Numbered from the stretch's first letter, positions 46,052 to 55,618 are shown. The stretch: DNA of 64,000 nt from Pseudomonas psychrophila HA-4 (GCF_000282975.1 NZ_ALJC01000050.1:1-64000); one strand, 5' to 3'. Numbers and translations: made by a program. Notes: generated by a model from the sequence alone, not told the origin.

Positions 46052-47572
46052 TTAGTTTTTCTTGCCCAAGTTGCCTAACCCGCCAAGCACACCCCCAACC
46101 AAGCCACCGACCAAACCTGTGCCAGAACTTGCACCTGCACCTGCACCTGCGCCAGCAACAGCCCCTGCCCCGGCGCCAACACCTGCGCCTGAAGGGGTGG
46201 TTACTGCGCCGACACCGGCCCCAACACCCACACCTGCTCCAATACCCACACCGCCCAGCAAGCCGCCAACACCCCCTGCACCCTCACCAGAACCGGTGAC
46301 AGTACCCACAACACCACCGACCGTACTTGCAACACCGCCCAACACGCCGCCCACACCGCCGGCGCCAGTAACGGTGCCCGAGCCACCTGTCACACCACCC
46401 AGCAAGCCGCCGCCTGCACCTGCACCACCCACCGCGCCGGTCACGCCACCGAGTAATCCACCAACCCCAGTGCCAGTACCTGTGCCTGTACCCGGCGCCG
46501 GATTCACATAACCACCGGCCTTGTCAGCCACACCGCCGACACCGACCAAGACACCCCCGACCAGCGTGGTCACCGGGTTTTGATCACCGACGGTAGTCAC
46601 CTTATTGCCAAGGCCAGTCACCACACCGCCCACCTTATTCAAGACACCATCCACGGGCGCTCCCAAACCTGTCGCCGTGCCAACTTGACCCGTGGTTTTC
46701 TCGACCAGCGAAATCACGGGTACCAGCACCTTGCCATTAACCGTGCCGGTCAATTTGCCCAATTGGCCGCTGGTGATGTCAGTGGTCAAGGTATTACCGA
46801 TCATGGTGACGGTTGTGCCGACCTTGCCCACCAAGCCGCCAGCCACGCCTGTCACTTTGTCTGTCACGCCACCCACCAACGGGATATGGCTGATGGGTGT
46901 GTTGTCGAGCAGGCCACTAACGCCTTGTCCCAGAGAGGACACACCTTTGCCGACATCAGCCACCGCATTGGTTGCGCCAGCAGCAGTGAGGCCCAGCGAG
47001 TTTTTATCAGTGCCCAGCGTGCCCAGGCCTTTCAAACCATCGCTGATGGACGTCACTGCATTGCCGGTATTGGTGACTAGGCCTGCGGCCGCCCCCACCA
47101 CAGGAACGGTAGTGAGCGTGGTGCCCACACCGCTGACGGCCGTGCCAACACCCCCCACTGCTGTGCCGACCTGGCTAACTACCTGGCCGGTGACCAGAGG
47201 CGTGTTGCTGGCGCCGTTACCGCCACCGTTGTTTCCGCCGCCGTTATTACCCCCGCCATTGTTGCCACCGCCGTTATTACCGCCACCGTTGTTTCCACCG
47301 CCATTGTTGCCACCGCCATTACCGCCACCGTTATTTCCACCGCCATTGTTGCCACCGCCATTACCACCACCGTTGTTTCCACCGCCTGTGCCGCCATCAC
47401 CACCACCGGTACCACCACCGTCACCACCACCTGTGCCGCCCGTACCGCTGTCAGGCGTGCTCGATTCAACATGACTTTTGGATCCGCCACCGCCGCTATG
47501 GCAGCCAGCAAGGCTGACGGTCATCACCAACAGAAGGGCTGTGCTTGTTTTTAACCAAAGTTGAGTGTTCAT
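46052..47572 (-). CDS. glycine-rich repeat lipoprotein (collagen-like repeat class)
   Basis: A 506-aa predicted lipoprotein: MNTQLWLKTSTALLLVMTVSLAGC carries the lipobox LAGC. Residues about 25-120 are Gly/Asn repeats (units of NNGGG and NGGG). A central part of about 220 residues alternates G-V-G-T-type repeats with small hydrophobic residues (VGTAVGGVGTAVSGVG, LVGKVGTTVTMIG). The C-terminal 140 residues are almost only Gly, Ala, Val, Thr, Ser and Leu. No TPS domain, enzyme motif or cysteine apart from the lipobox is seen. It resembles Pseudomonas proteins labelled collagen-like triple-helix repeat. A surface or biofilm-matrix role is inferred. Confidence 0.78.
   Translation of the reverse strand: MNTQLWLKTSTALLLVMTVSLAGCHSGGGGSKSHVESSTPDSGTGGTGGGDGGGTGGGDGGTGGGNNGGGNGGGNNGGGNNGGGNGGGNNGGGNNGGGNNGGGNNGGGNNGGGNNGGGNGASNTPLVTGQVVSQVGTAVGGVGTAVSGVGTTLTTVPVVGAAAGLVTNTGNAVTSISDGLKGLGTLGTDKNSLGLTAAGATNAVADVGKGVSSLGQGVSGLLDNTPISHIPLVGGVTDKVTGVAGGLVGKVGTTVTMIGNTLTTDITSGQLGKLTGTVNGKVLVPVISLVEKTTGQVGTATGLGAPVDGVLNKVGGVVTGLGNKVTTVGDQNPVTTLVGGVLVGVGGVADKAGGYVNPAPGTGTGTGTGVGGLLGGVTGAVGGAGAGGGLLGGVTGGSGTVTGAGGVGGVLGGVASTVGGVVGTVTGSGEGAGGVGGLLGGVGIGAGVGVGAGVGAVTTPSGAGVGAGAGAVAGAGAGAGASSGTGLVGGLVGGVLGGLGNLGKKN
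47215..47400. repeat. coding minisatellite, 15-bp units
   Basis: On the minus strand about ten imperfect units of AACAACGGCGGTGGT (Asn-Asn-Gly-Gly-Gly), mixed with 12-bp NGGG units, lie near the start of the glycine-rich gene. Units are multiples of 3 bp, so slippage would change protein length without breaking the frame. Confidence 0.88.
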
Positions 47573-47926
47573 GATTTATTCCCTTGCACCTGATTCGCCT
47601 AAGTTCGAAAGCTCTCTGCTCTAACGTCAGAGATGCGTTCGTCCGTGGCTTCATATCTACGCCGCATCAGGATTAGAACAATTCACAACTTGGTATTAAC
47701 CCCTTCTATATCCATGGGTTTCAGTTCATTTAATGATTAATACTTTTGGCTCATAAGATTTTAAAAAATCTTATAAATCAATGAGTAAGTTTTTATCATG
47801 TTGTGCGCGCACAACTCTTGATCACTAAAGATATAACGCTAATTGATGTGTCTTTTTATGGGGTGGGTGCCTAGCTGTTCTTTGCGAAATACTCCAACAG
47901 AGGCACGGCCGACCTGAAGGCCGCCC
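47573..47926. promoter_or_regulatory. AT-rich gene-free region upstream of the glycine-rich gene
   Basis: 354 bp with no gene between the glycine-rich lipoprotein (minus) and the end of pbpC (minus). It contains ATTAATACTTTTGG (47736-47749), like the repeats before flp and tadG, and an AT-rich inverted repeat ATAAGATTTT/AAAATCTTAT (47753-47774). The low GC suits binding by MvaT-type silencers, which is inference. Confidence 0.6.
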
Positions 47927-50254
47927 CTACTCCACCACGCTGAATTCGACCCGGGCTGTTTGCCCGCTTTCGTCGAGTACGCTGAGTTGGTATCGACCGG
48001 GGCGATCGAGTGTGGTGTTGAGTGTTTCTTGGTGCCCGCTGTCGCCCAGCGGCGCGCCGTTGAGGAACCACCAGCGACGACCATCCCCCCCCAACGCGGA
48101 AAGTTCCAAGCGCAATAAGGCTTGGCTTGCCGCCGGGCGTCGTAGGCGATCGCCTTCGCGCACGCCGACGATCGTCAGGGCTGTCACCGCGTTCAAGGCG
48201 GGTGGCGGGCAGTCTGTCGAGGCGGGCGGCAAGCGGGCTTCGCGTCGCTCAACCCGTGGCAACCAAGGTTCAAGCGGTGAAGGCCACACCGCGATTTCGC
48301 GCTGTTGGGCGCCAGGGCATTGTGGGCCAACTCGCAGGCCTTGCGGGTCGACCCACAGGGTTTCGCGCAAGCCCACACCCAACGGTTGGTCGGCCGCTAA
48401 TAGGGTCGGCGGCGTGGTGTGGTCCAGCGTCCAGGCGAAGCGCTGACGGCGGCAATTCGGGTCGCTTTTGCTCAGTGGCTGGCCAAGCGGCCAGCAAATC
48501 GCTGCCACCCCAACCGTGCTCGGCACCGGCTGTACCGGGGCGACAATGCCCCGCTGGCTGTCGCGATTACTCACGACATCGTGCACTTGCAGCATCAGCG
48601 GCGCAGCCGAGGCCAAGCCAAATTGCCCCGGCACCGGCGTGCCATCGGGGCGACCAATCCAGACGCCTATCAGGTAGCGCGGCCCCACACCAATCGCTAA
48701 AGCATCGCGAAAGCCGTAGCTGGTGCCGGTCTTCCACGCCAATGACGGACGCTGTACCAACTCGGCGCTTGGGTCGCGATCAGGTCGCGCCTGCCCACTC
48801 AGAATGCGTCGGATAATCCACGCCGAACCCGGTGACAGCATGCGTCGCTCGACCAATTCGTCTTGTGGCTGCAGGCGCAAGTTCGCGCTGTTACCGCCAC
48901 GGGCCAGCGCGCTGTAGCCGCTAACCAAGTCTTCGAGGCGACTCCCCGCTCCGCCCAAAATCAGCGCCAGATTAGGTTCAGCCAAGGCCGGCAAACTCAG
49001 CGACATCCCGCCGTTGCGCAGGTCCGCCGCAAAGCGTTTAGGCCCGTAGGCTTCGAGCAGTTGCACCGCCGGCAGGTTAAGTGACAGTGCCAAGGCCGAA
49101 CTGGCCGACACCGGACCACTAAAGCCCATCGAGAAGTTGCCCGGCCGGTAATCGCCATAACGACGCGGCACATCTTGCAGCAGCGATTCGGAATGAATCA
49201 GCCCCGCGTCCATTGCCATCCCGTACAAAAACGGTTTGAGCGTCGAACCCGGCGAGCGCAGGGCGTTGATCATGTCGACATGGCCAAAGCGCCGCGCATC
49301 GTTGATGTCGACCGAGCCTAAATAGGCGCGCACGGCCATGGTTTCAGTTTCGACCACAATGATCGCCGCTGAGGTGTGATCGGGTAACCGGGCGCGCCAG
49401 CCCAGCAGCAGGTCTTCAAGGCGACGCTGCAAGCTGGCATCTAATGTGGTGCGAATCAGTGGCGGGCTGTGCGGGCGATTCAAACGCCGCGCCAGCAACG
49501 GCGCGAGGCTCGGCTCCAGTCGCGGCGCCAGCAGCAGGGGTTCTTCAAGCGCTTCATCGACCGCAGCCTGCGGCCACACTTGATACTCGGCCAAACGCCG
49601 CAGCACTTTATCGCGCGCCGCTTGCGCACGCTCCGGGTGACGGTCGGGGCGCAGGCGACTCGGCGCTTGGGGCAATACCGCCAATAACGCCGCTTCGGAG
49701 CGTGTGAGTTGCTGCGGCGACTTGCCCAAATACGCCCAACTGGCCGCCGCCACACCTTGCAAGGTGCCGCCAAAAGGGGCGCGATTGAGGTACAGATTGA
49801 GAATCTGATCCTTCGACAAATGCCATTCCAACTGCGCCGTGCGCCACAGCTGACGCAACTTGCCCGGCAACGTTCGCTCATGCGGATCCAGCAAACGGGC
49901 GACTTGCATCGACAACGTGCTGCCCCCAGACAACACTCGCCCGCCACTGAGGTTTTGCCAGGCTGCACGGCCCAAGGCCAGCGGGTTAACCCCAGGGTGT
50001 TGATAAAACCAGCGGTCTTCGTAGGTCAGCAACGCCTCAAGGTAATACGGCGACACCTCGTCCGTTTGCACCGGGTAACGCCATACGCCATTGGCATCGG
50101 CAAAACGCCACAGCGGCGTGCCGTCTTCGGCCAATACCACGCGGGCCAAGTCATCCTTGGGCAGCGGCAAGGGCCAGAGCCGATCGGCCAGCCACAGCAA
50201 AGCGACCATCAACAACAGGCCGCTGGTGGTCCACAACACGCTCTTTTTAAGCAT
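47927..50254 (-). CDS. pbpC: penicillin-binding protein 1C
   Basis: A 775-aa bifunctional peptidoglycan synthase. It has an N-terminal membrane anchor, a GT51 glycosyltransferase domain (LTYEDRWFYQHPGVNP, GGSTLSMQVARLL, LNRAPFGGTLQGV), a transpeptidase domain (SPGSTLKPF with the active Ser, SLN, KTGTSYG) and a C-terminal BiPBP_C beta domain. PBP1C is the usual companion of bacterial alpha-2-macroglobulin, encoded here at 50726-55618 on the same strand. A small gene on the opposite strand and a REP hairpin separate them, so this is not the contiguous operon of E. coli. Confidence 0.94.
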   Translation of the reverse strand: MLKKSVLWTTSGLLLMVALLWLADRLWPLPLPKDDLARVVLAEDGTPLWRFADANGVWRYPVQTDEVSPYYLEALLTYEDRWFYQHPGVNPLALGRAAWQNLSGGRVLSGGSTLSMQVARLLDPHERTLPGKLRQLWRTAQLEWHLSKDQILNLYLNRAPFGGTLQGVAAASWAYLGKSPQQLTRSEAALLAVLPQAPSRLRPDRHPERAQAARDKVLRRLAEYQVWPQAAVDEALEEPLLLAPRLEPSLAPLLARRLNRPHSPPLIRTTLDASLQRRLEDLLLGWRARLPDHTSAAIIVVETETMAVRAYLGSVDINDARRFGHVDMINALRSPGSTLKPFLYGMAMDAGLIHSESLLQDVPRRYGDYRPGNFSMGFSGPVSASSALALSLNLPAVQLLEAYGPKRFAADLRNGGMSLSLPALAEPNLALILGGAGSRLEDLVSGYSALARGGNSANLRLQPQDELVERRMLSPGSAWIIRRILSGQARPDRDPSAELVQRPSLAWKTGTSYGFRDALAIGVGPRYLIGVWIGRPDGTPVPGQFGLASAAPLMLQVHDVVSNRDSQRGIVAPVQPVPSTVGVAAICWPLGQPLSKSDPNCRRQRFAWTLDHTTPPTLLAADQPLGVGLRETLWVDPQGLRVGPQCPGAQQREIAVWPSPLEPWLPRVERREARLPPASTDCPPPALNAVTALTIVGVREGDRLRRPAASQALLRLELSALGGDGRRWWFLNGAPLGDSGHQETLNTTLDRPGRYQLSVLDESGQTARVEFSVVE

Positions 50255-50339
50255 TATTCATGACGCAACTTTGCACCCTGTCTGGTTGCCTAAGGGGTAT
50301 CTCTGGCACAGTGGCCATCTTATTGATCGGGACATCCCC

Positions 50340-50633
50340 ATGCACGTCGAAAGCTTTATTGGAAATCTGGGCCTGTGGTTGGGCACTGTCGTTCGCTGGA
50401 TCGTCGAAAGCCTAAGCGGCCTGTTCAACATGATTACTCAAGCGGGCAGCAACTTTATCGACGGCATGGCCCGCGCCTTGGGCATGGACACCTCCATCGT
50501 CAGCATCGCTGTGCTGGTGCTCGGGCTGCTGTTTTTGTACAACGCCGTGCGCGCCTTTATGCGCGTTTCAATCATCGGCGGCGTGATCTGGCTGCTGCTG
50601 GGGCTGTGGGTATTGAGCTGGATTATCCACTGA
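50340..50633 (+). CDS. small predicted membrane protein (97 aa)
   Basis: A 97-aa protein. An amphipathic N-terminal part (MHVESFIGNLGLWLGTVVRW..) precedes two hydrophobic helices (SIAVLVLGLLFLYNAV and IIGGVIWLLLGLWVLSWII) near the C-terminus. GGGA lies 8 nt before the ATG. The only gene on the plus strand between pbpC and the alpha-2-macroglobulin gene. No family recognised; a role near the envelope synthesis pair is suggested only by position. Confidence 0.78.
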   Translation: MHVESFIGNLGLWLGTVVRWIVESLSGLFNMITQAGSNFIDGMARALGMDTSIVSIAVLVLGLLFLYNAVRAFMRVSIIGGVIWLLLGLWVLSWIIH

Positions 50634-50645
50634 CGCCGTTCACCC

Positions 50646-50713
50646 TGTAGGAGCTGCCGAAGGCTGCGATCTTTTAAAAGATCAGAAGATCGCAGCCTTC
50701 GGCAGCTCCTACA
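50646..50713. repeat. perfect REP hairpin
   Basis: TGTAGGAGCTGCCGAAGGCT begins a 27-bp arm that is matched by AGCCTTCGGCAGCTCCTACA at the right end. The centre is itself a palindrome (GATCTTTTAAAAGATC, 50668-50683). It separates the convergent small membrane-protein and alpha-2-macroglobulin genes. Confidence 0.92.
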
Positions 50714-50725
50714 AAGTTGGTTGGG

Positions 50726-53700
50726 TTAGCGGGCCTTGATCACCATGTCGCCGGGTGTTTCGCCCACGGCCTGCCAGTTGGGCCGGTACATCGACTCCAC
50801 TTGCGGCGGCGGCACGCGGTAAGTACCCGGCGTGACCGCACGGGCCAGGTACAGCAAGTGCGCAGTGCCATAACCCTCCAGTTTCAGCGCCGCCACGTAA
50901 CGGTCATCGCGATATTCCTGATGCTGCACGCTGGCATTCTGCATCGATTCGCGCCATTGCTTGACCTCGCTGCTGGCGTTTTCAAGGCTGGCGGCACTTT
51001 GTCCAAGGTTCTGGTTTTCCAGCTCCAGACCCGCTGGCAGTAAGTCGACCACCAACGCATCCGGCACGGGCTGCTTGGCCGTCACCGCCACATGCACCAA
51101 CACCAGATCACCGCTTTTAAGGTTTTTGATATTCAGCGGCTCACCATTCATGCCCAGGTAATCACGGCGAATGCTCATGTTCTCGCCGCCCGCAACCGGG
51201 GCCTGCTGTGGGTAACCCGAAATGGTCAACTGTTGATACACCGCGTCGCTGCCTTCATTGCGCAAGGTCAACGGCTGCGCCAACAACGGCCCTTCAAGTT
51301 TGAAGCCCGACTGGTTGTTATTCAGCTCGCGGGTTTGATCGCCACTGGTGAGCTGCGCCTTCCAGTTCGACTCCGGCTTGCTCAACAGATCACGCCCAGC
51401 CAAGAACAAAGCATTACGCTCCTGAGTCGACAGCCAGCGGCTCTCTGCCAACCTATCTGACAGTTCAAACAGACGCTGCTCGCGTTGGCTGTTCATCAGG
51501 TTGTTCTCTTCCAGCAGTGCCAGAATCAGCGCCTGATCACGCAGCGGGCTGCCGTAGTCGCCTAGCCATTGATCGTTTTTGCGCTTGGCTGCCAGCCCCG
51601 CGATCAAAGCCTGATCGGCACGTGGTTGGTCGCCCATCTTCTGCAAGGCAATCGACAATTGCACCAGCGGCAAGCCTGAGCGCGCGTCGCTGCGGCGCTC
51701 GAAAATGCTGCGCAACGCACCCAGCGGCGCTTGTTGGCTGCGCGCCAATACCAGGGCAGCATAGGCCTGCACGGCAAAACGGGTGTGGTCGAGGTTGTCG
51801 CTGTAATCGGCTTCGATCAGGTTGCGCTCTTGCACATAACGCAGCAGCCGTTCGTTGGCCTTTTTCAGCGCCTCGCCAGGTACGGCATAACCTTGGTCAC
51901 GGGCGCGCAGCAAGAAGTCGGTGATATAGGCGGTCAGCCAATACTCTTCCTCACCGTCTGCGCCCCACAGGCCAAAGCTGCCGTTGTAACGCTGCATGCC
52001 CAACAGGCGCTCAATACCGAGTTCAATTTTGCGTTTACGCTCGGCGTCCTCATCCCCTTTAAGCCCCAAGCGCTTGAGCAAGGCCGCATCGGCATACAAC
52101 GCCGGGTACAGGCCGCTGGTGGTTTGCTCGGAACAACCATACGGATACGCCTTAAGCGCACGAATCTGTTCGCCTAGGTTAAGCGGCGGGCGGCTCGACA
52201 AGCTCAACAAGGCTTCGCGCCCGGCTGGCTCAAAGGCCTGCAACTCGCCTTCAGGCAAGTTCCACGGCTGATCCGTGAGCACGGCGCGGTAGTGCTTAAG
52301 CATCGCCGGGTACGCTGGGCGCACGCCCAAGGTCCATTCGCGGCTAAACGGCGCCAAGGTTTCGCCCGGCAGGTCCAAGCCGCTCACCGTCACCTTGACC
52401 ACACCCGTACCAAAACCGCCCGACGCTTTAACCGGAATCTGCAAGGTGCTGCGCTGGCCGGGGCTTAGCGTGACGTTCTGTGTGGCCTCGCCCAGCAGAT
52501 TAAGCTGGCCGTCCGCGTTCAGTTTTACCTCAAGTTTTTGCGGTTTATCGGTGAGGTTGGACAGGTCCAGCGCTAGCCGGGTCTCATCACCGCCCGCTAA
52601 AAAGCGCGGCGCGGCCAACTCGGCCACCAACGGCGCGGCGACCACGGTTTTGGCCTGCACCATGCCGTAGCGGTCATCGGTCCAGGCTTGGGCCATCAGA
52701 CGCAGCTCGCCGTTAAAGTCCGGAATGTCGACGCTGACTTCACCTTCGCCCTGCGCGTTCAAGGCCACCGGCGTGCTTTGCAGTGCAACGATAGTGACGC
52801 TGGTCGCAGGCCGTTTGCCGCCCTTGGCCAATGCCGCATCACCGCCGAACGCCAGGCTGGCCAAACGCCCCTGACCGGCCTCAATCAGTTGCCCATAAAT
52901 ATCCAGTTGGTCGGCGCCATACGCTTTGCGCCCGAACAGGCTGGCGTACGGATCAGGGGTTGGGTAATCGGTGATGTTCAGCACCCCGACATCCACTGCC
53001 GCCAACAAAACGTGGGCTTGTTGGGGAATGCTGCCGTCAGCGTTTTTAGCCTGGATTTTCACCGTCAGCGGTTGCTTGGGGCGCATTTTTTCAGGCGCAT
53101 CGAGGGTTAGCGCCAACTTGCGCTGCGTGCGATCAAGCGGCAAGTGCAGCACGCCGACCGCCCGTTTTGGGGTGATGTTGGTTTTGCGCTCGCCGGGACG
53201 AATCACCAGCGCGCTGACATACAAATCGTGCCGTGCCCAGCTCGGGTCGAGCTTGACGTCAAAGGTTTTACCTTCGGCCGGGACTTCGATCTCTTCCCAC
53301 CACAACGGGCCATCGCTGCCTTCAATCAGCAAATAGCCTTTGCCCGCAGCAGGCGGCGTGACGGTGACTTTAGCCGTGTCGCCATCGCTGTACGCGGCTT
53401 TGTCCAGCGCCAGCTTGACTTGGTCAGGACGCACGGCGCCACCTTCGGCGTTGTCCTGAGCGTGATAACCGGCCCAAAAGCGCAGGCTGCTAACCAAGCC
53501 GGTTTTCGGGTCTTCAACCTCAACGCGGTACGGGCCCCACTCCACCGGGAAGCTGACCTTGGCGGTTTCTCCTGCCTTCACGTCGACGGTTTCTTCATTG
53601 AGGTTCAGAAATTTCTCGTTGTAGTGATAGCTCCAGCCGTCGCTGTCCGAGTAGTTCCAGTAGTAATCGCGGCGCTCGCGCACCAGTCGTACCTTCAGGT

Positions 53701-55618
53701 TTTCAGCCGCTAGCTTGTTGCCCTGACTGTCGGCCACCAGCAGTTCAAACGCTGCCGGGCCATCGCCATTGGTTTCGGCCCCTTCAAACAACCCGCGCAA
53801 CCCCGGCAACCGATCCGCAGGCCACACAGGCTGCACCAAGCGCCGAGTAATCGGGCGCCCGCCAGACTCTTGCAAACTTGCCTGCACGATCAGTTGCAGC
53901 GGCGACTTGGCCTCGCTCCATTGGCTTTCGATGCTGAGGGTTTCTTTGCCTTCAGCGTTCAACACGCTTTCGTCCAGCTCCAGGTCTTGAGTCAAATCGG
54001 GCTCGGTCACCGAGCCAAATTGATAACCCGGCAACGCACTGACCGCCTCGCGCAACGGACGTACATAAACCTGCCCGCTCAAGCGATTGCCAGCAGCCGG
54101 GGCGCCATACAGATAGCGACCATTGACGTGAATGTCAGCGGTCTGATCGGGCCTCAGCGGTTTGTCACTGCCTTTAAGCTCCAGCGCCAGACGCTCGGGC
54201 AAGAAGTCTTCGACCAAAAACTCATACAACTGCGGCTTGCCGTCGCCCAGATCGAACACCAACTGCCAGCGCCCGGTCGGCGCTTCACCGGCCAAGGGCA
54301 ACGAGTATTGATAGAAACCGGACGCGTCCGGTTCCCAGACAAACTTGCGGCTGACTTGCGCGTCCGGGCGGCGCACTTCAACGCTTACCGGCTGCGGTTT
54401 GACCAGTTTGCCATCACGATCACGCAGCAAGGCATTGAGCAACACCGTTTCACCGGGGCGATACAGGTCACGCGGGCCAAACACAAAAAATTGCAGGGGG
54501 TGCGCTTGCGGGCCACCAATGTCGAATTCGGCTAAGTCCAGCGCCGCTGTGTTCAAGCGCAATACACTGGTCTGATCGCCTTGGCGTGCCACCAGTACCT
54601 CGGCCTTGGGCGGCAACGCCAGTTCGGCGTGCCCTTGCTTATCGGTTTTGCCTTGGGCCAGCATTTTGCCTTTGCCGTCGAGCAACTCCAGGTCCACATT
54701 GGCCAGCGCACTGCCACCTTCCAGCGCTTGGGTGAACACGTCCAGACGCTTCTGATAACGGTGTACGGAAAGACCAATGTCACTGAGGGTGAACAGAGTC
54801 GCCGGGGTTGAATAGTTGTAACTGCCCGACGCGGTCATCACTGCCAGGTAAACGCCCGGCTGCTGCAAGGGCTTGATCCCGGAGGTTGGCAGAATCAGGG
54901 TTTCGCGGGTATTGCGCGCAGGGTTCAGGTCAAAGCGTGCGCCGTACACAAGATCCGCCATGCTCAGCAGGTCCTTGGCTTCGTAACTTTGCAGGCTGCT
55001 GTTGCGGCCCCATTGACTGAGAAATGCCGGCAGCGACTCGGGTTTGACTCGAAAAAATTCAACATCGACTTTATCGACATTCAACGCGATCACCGGCAAG
55101 CCTTCAGCCAAACGGCTGGGCAGCAAACTGCCACGGCTGGCAAAGCCGACGGTGGGTTGCAGATCACGGGTTTCGAGGCGGCTCACGTACTCGGCGGCCA
55201 GGGTGGCGTCGTTCACGGCGCGCAGGCCGGGGTCGACGGTGAGGATCAATTTGCGCTGGGGTTCGAGATGGCGCAGGCGCAGTTCCATCAAGTTATCCGA
55301 CAGTTCCCAAGCGCCATCGACCTTGCCCGTTTTGGCGTCGATCAGATGCAATTTGTCGGCGAAATGTTGCTTCGCATCCAGCGGCACCGAAAAGCTCACC
55401 GACAGCGTGCTGGCACCGTCCAGTTGCACTTCAGAGACATCCACCACGCTTAACGGGCGTCCGGTGTAGCGCTCGGCCAGCACCTTGAGGTCTTGAACCG
55501 GCTTGGCGGCCTGCGCAGTCGCCGCGGGCTTCACAGGCTCGGGCTTGCCGGATGAAGAAGAATCGCAAGCGCTCAGCAGCGCCAGCGCGCAAGCCAGGAA
55601 CAGTCCTTTGTTAAGCAT
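50726..55618 (-). CDS. bacterial alpha-2-macroglobulin lipoprotein
   Basis: A 1630-aa periplasmic protein anchored as a lipoprotein (LALLSACDSSS). Macroglobulin-like domains fill the N-terminal half (MG repeats with PGETVLLNALLRDRDGK, RPDQTADIHVNGRYLYGAPA), followed by a bait region and an alpha-alpha toroid thioester domain. The thioester motif YGCSEQ (C1162) is intact, so it should trap proteases covalently after bait cleavage. It is the ECAM/YfhM type that works with PBP1C to defend and repair the cell wall. ATG at 55618 gives a clear signal sequence. Confidence 0.93.
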   Translation of the reverse strand: MLNKGLFLACALALLSACDSSSSGKPEPVKPAATAQAAKPVQDLKVLAERYTGRPLSVVDVSEVQLDGASTLSVSFSVPLDAKQHFADKLHLIDAKTGKVDGAWELSDNLMELRLRHLEPQRKLILTVDPGLRAVNDATLAAEYVSRLETRDLQPTVGFASRGSLLPSRLAEGLPVIALNVDKVDVEFFRVKPESLPAFLSQWGRNSSLQSYEAKDLLSMADLVYGARFDLNPARNTRETLILPTSGIKPLQQPGVYLAVMTASGSYNYSTPATLFTLSDIGLSVHRYQKRLDVFTQALEGGSALANVDLELLDGKGKMLAQGKTDKQGHAELALPPKAEVLVARQGDQTSVLRLNTAALDLAEFDIGGPQAHPLQFFVFGPRDLYRPGETVLLNALLRDRDGKLVKPQPVSVEVRRPDAQVSRKFVWEPDASGFYQYSLPLAGEAPTGRWQLVFDLGDGKPQLYEFLVEDFLPERLALELKGSDKPLRPDQTADIHVNGRYLYGAPAAGNRLSGQVYVRPLREAVSALPGYQFGSVTEPDLTQDLELDESVLNAEGKETLSIESQWSEAKSPLQLIVQASLQESGGRPITRRLVQPVWPADRLPGLRGLFEGAETNGDGPAAFELLVADSQGNKLAAENLKVRLVRERRDYYWNYSDSDGWSYHYNEKFLNLNEETVDVKAGETAKVSFPVEWGPYRVEVEDPKTGLVSSLRFWAGYHAQDNAEGGAVRPDQVKLALDKAAYSDGDTAKVTVTPPAAGKGYLLIEGSDGPLWWEEIEVPAEGKTFDVKLDPSWARHDLYVSALVIRPGERKTNITPKRAVGVLHLPLDRTQRKLALTLDAPEKMRPKQPLTVKIQAKNADGSIPQQAHVLLAAVDVGVLNITDYPTPDPYASLFGRKAYGADQLDIYGQLIEAGQGRLASLAFGGDAALAKGGKRPATSVTIVALQSTPVALNAQGEGEVSVDIPDFNGELRLMAQAWTDDRYGMVQAKTVVAAPLVAELAAPRFLAGGDETRLALDLSNLTDKPQKLEVKLNADGQLNLLGEATQNVTLSPGQRSTLQIPVKASGGFGTGVVKVTVSGLDLPGETLAPFSREWTLGVRPAYPAMLKHYRAVLTDQPWNLPEGELQAFEPAGREALLSLSSRPPLNLGEQIRALKAYPYGCSEQTTSGLYPALYADAALLKRLGLKGDEDAERKRKIELGIERLLGMQRYNGSFGLWGADGEEEYWLTAYITDFLLRARDQGYAVPGEALKKANERLLRYVQERNLIEADYSDNLDHTRFAVQAYAALVLARSQQAPLGALRSIFERRSDARSGLPLVQLSIALQKMGDQPRADQALIAGLAAKRKNDQWLGDYGSPLRDQALILALLEENNLMNSQREQRLFELSDRLAESRWLSTQERNALFLAGRDLLSKPESNWKAQLTSGDQTRELNNNQSGFKLEGPLLAQPLTLRNEGSDAVYQQLTISGYPQQAPVAGGENMSIRRDYLGMNGEPLNIKNLKSGDLVLVHVAVTAKQPVPDALVVDLLPAGLELENQNLGQSAASLENASSEVKQWRESMQNASVQHQEYRDDRYVAALKLEGYGTAHLLYLARAVTPGTYRVPPPQVESMYRPNWQAVGETPGDMVIKAR

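Noticed and set aside
47215..47400. CRISPR-like array
   Set aside because: Repeats are short, contiguous, in-frame coding units without spacers, and no cas genes are present.
46692..47474. Proline-rich open frame opposite the glycine-rich lipoprotein
   Set aside because: Gly codons read backwards give Pro; the minus frame has a lipobox signal peptide and a terminator, the plus frame has neither.
46052..47572. Glycine-rich protein as a classic TpsA exoprotein
   Set aside because: It has a lipobox and no N-terminal TPS (haemagglutination) domain or NPNL/NPNG motifs.
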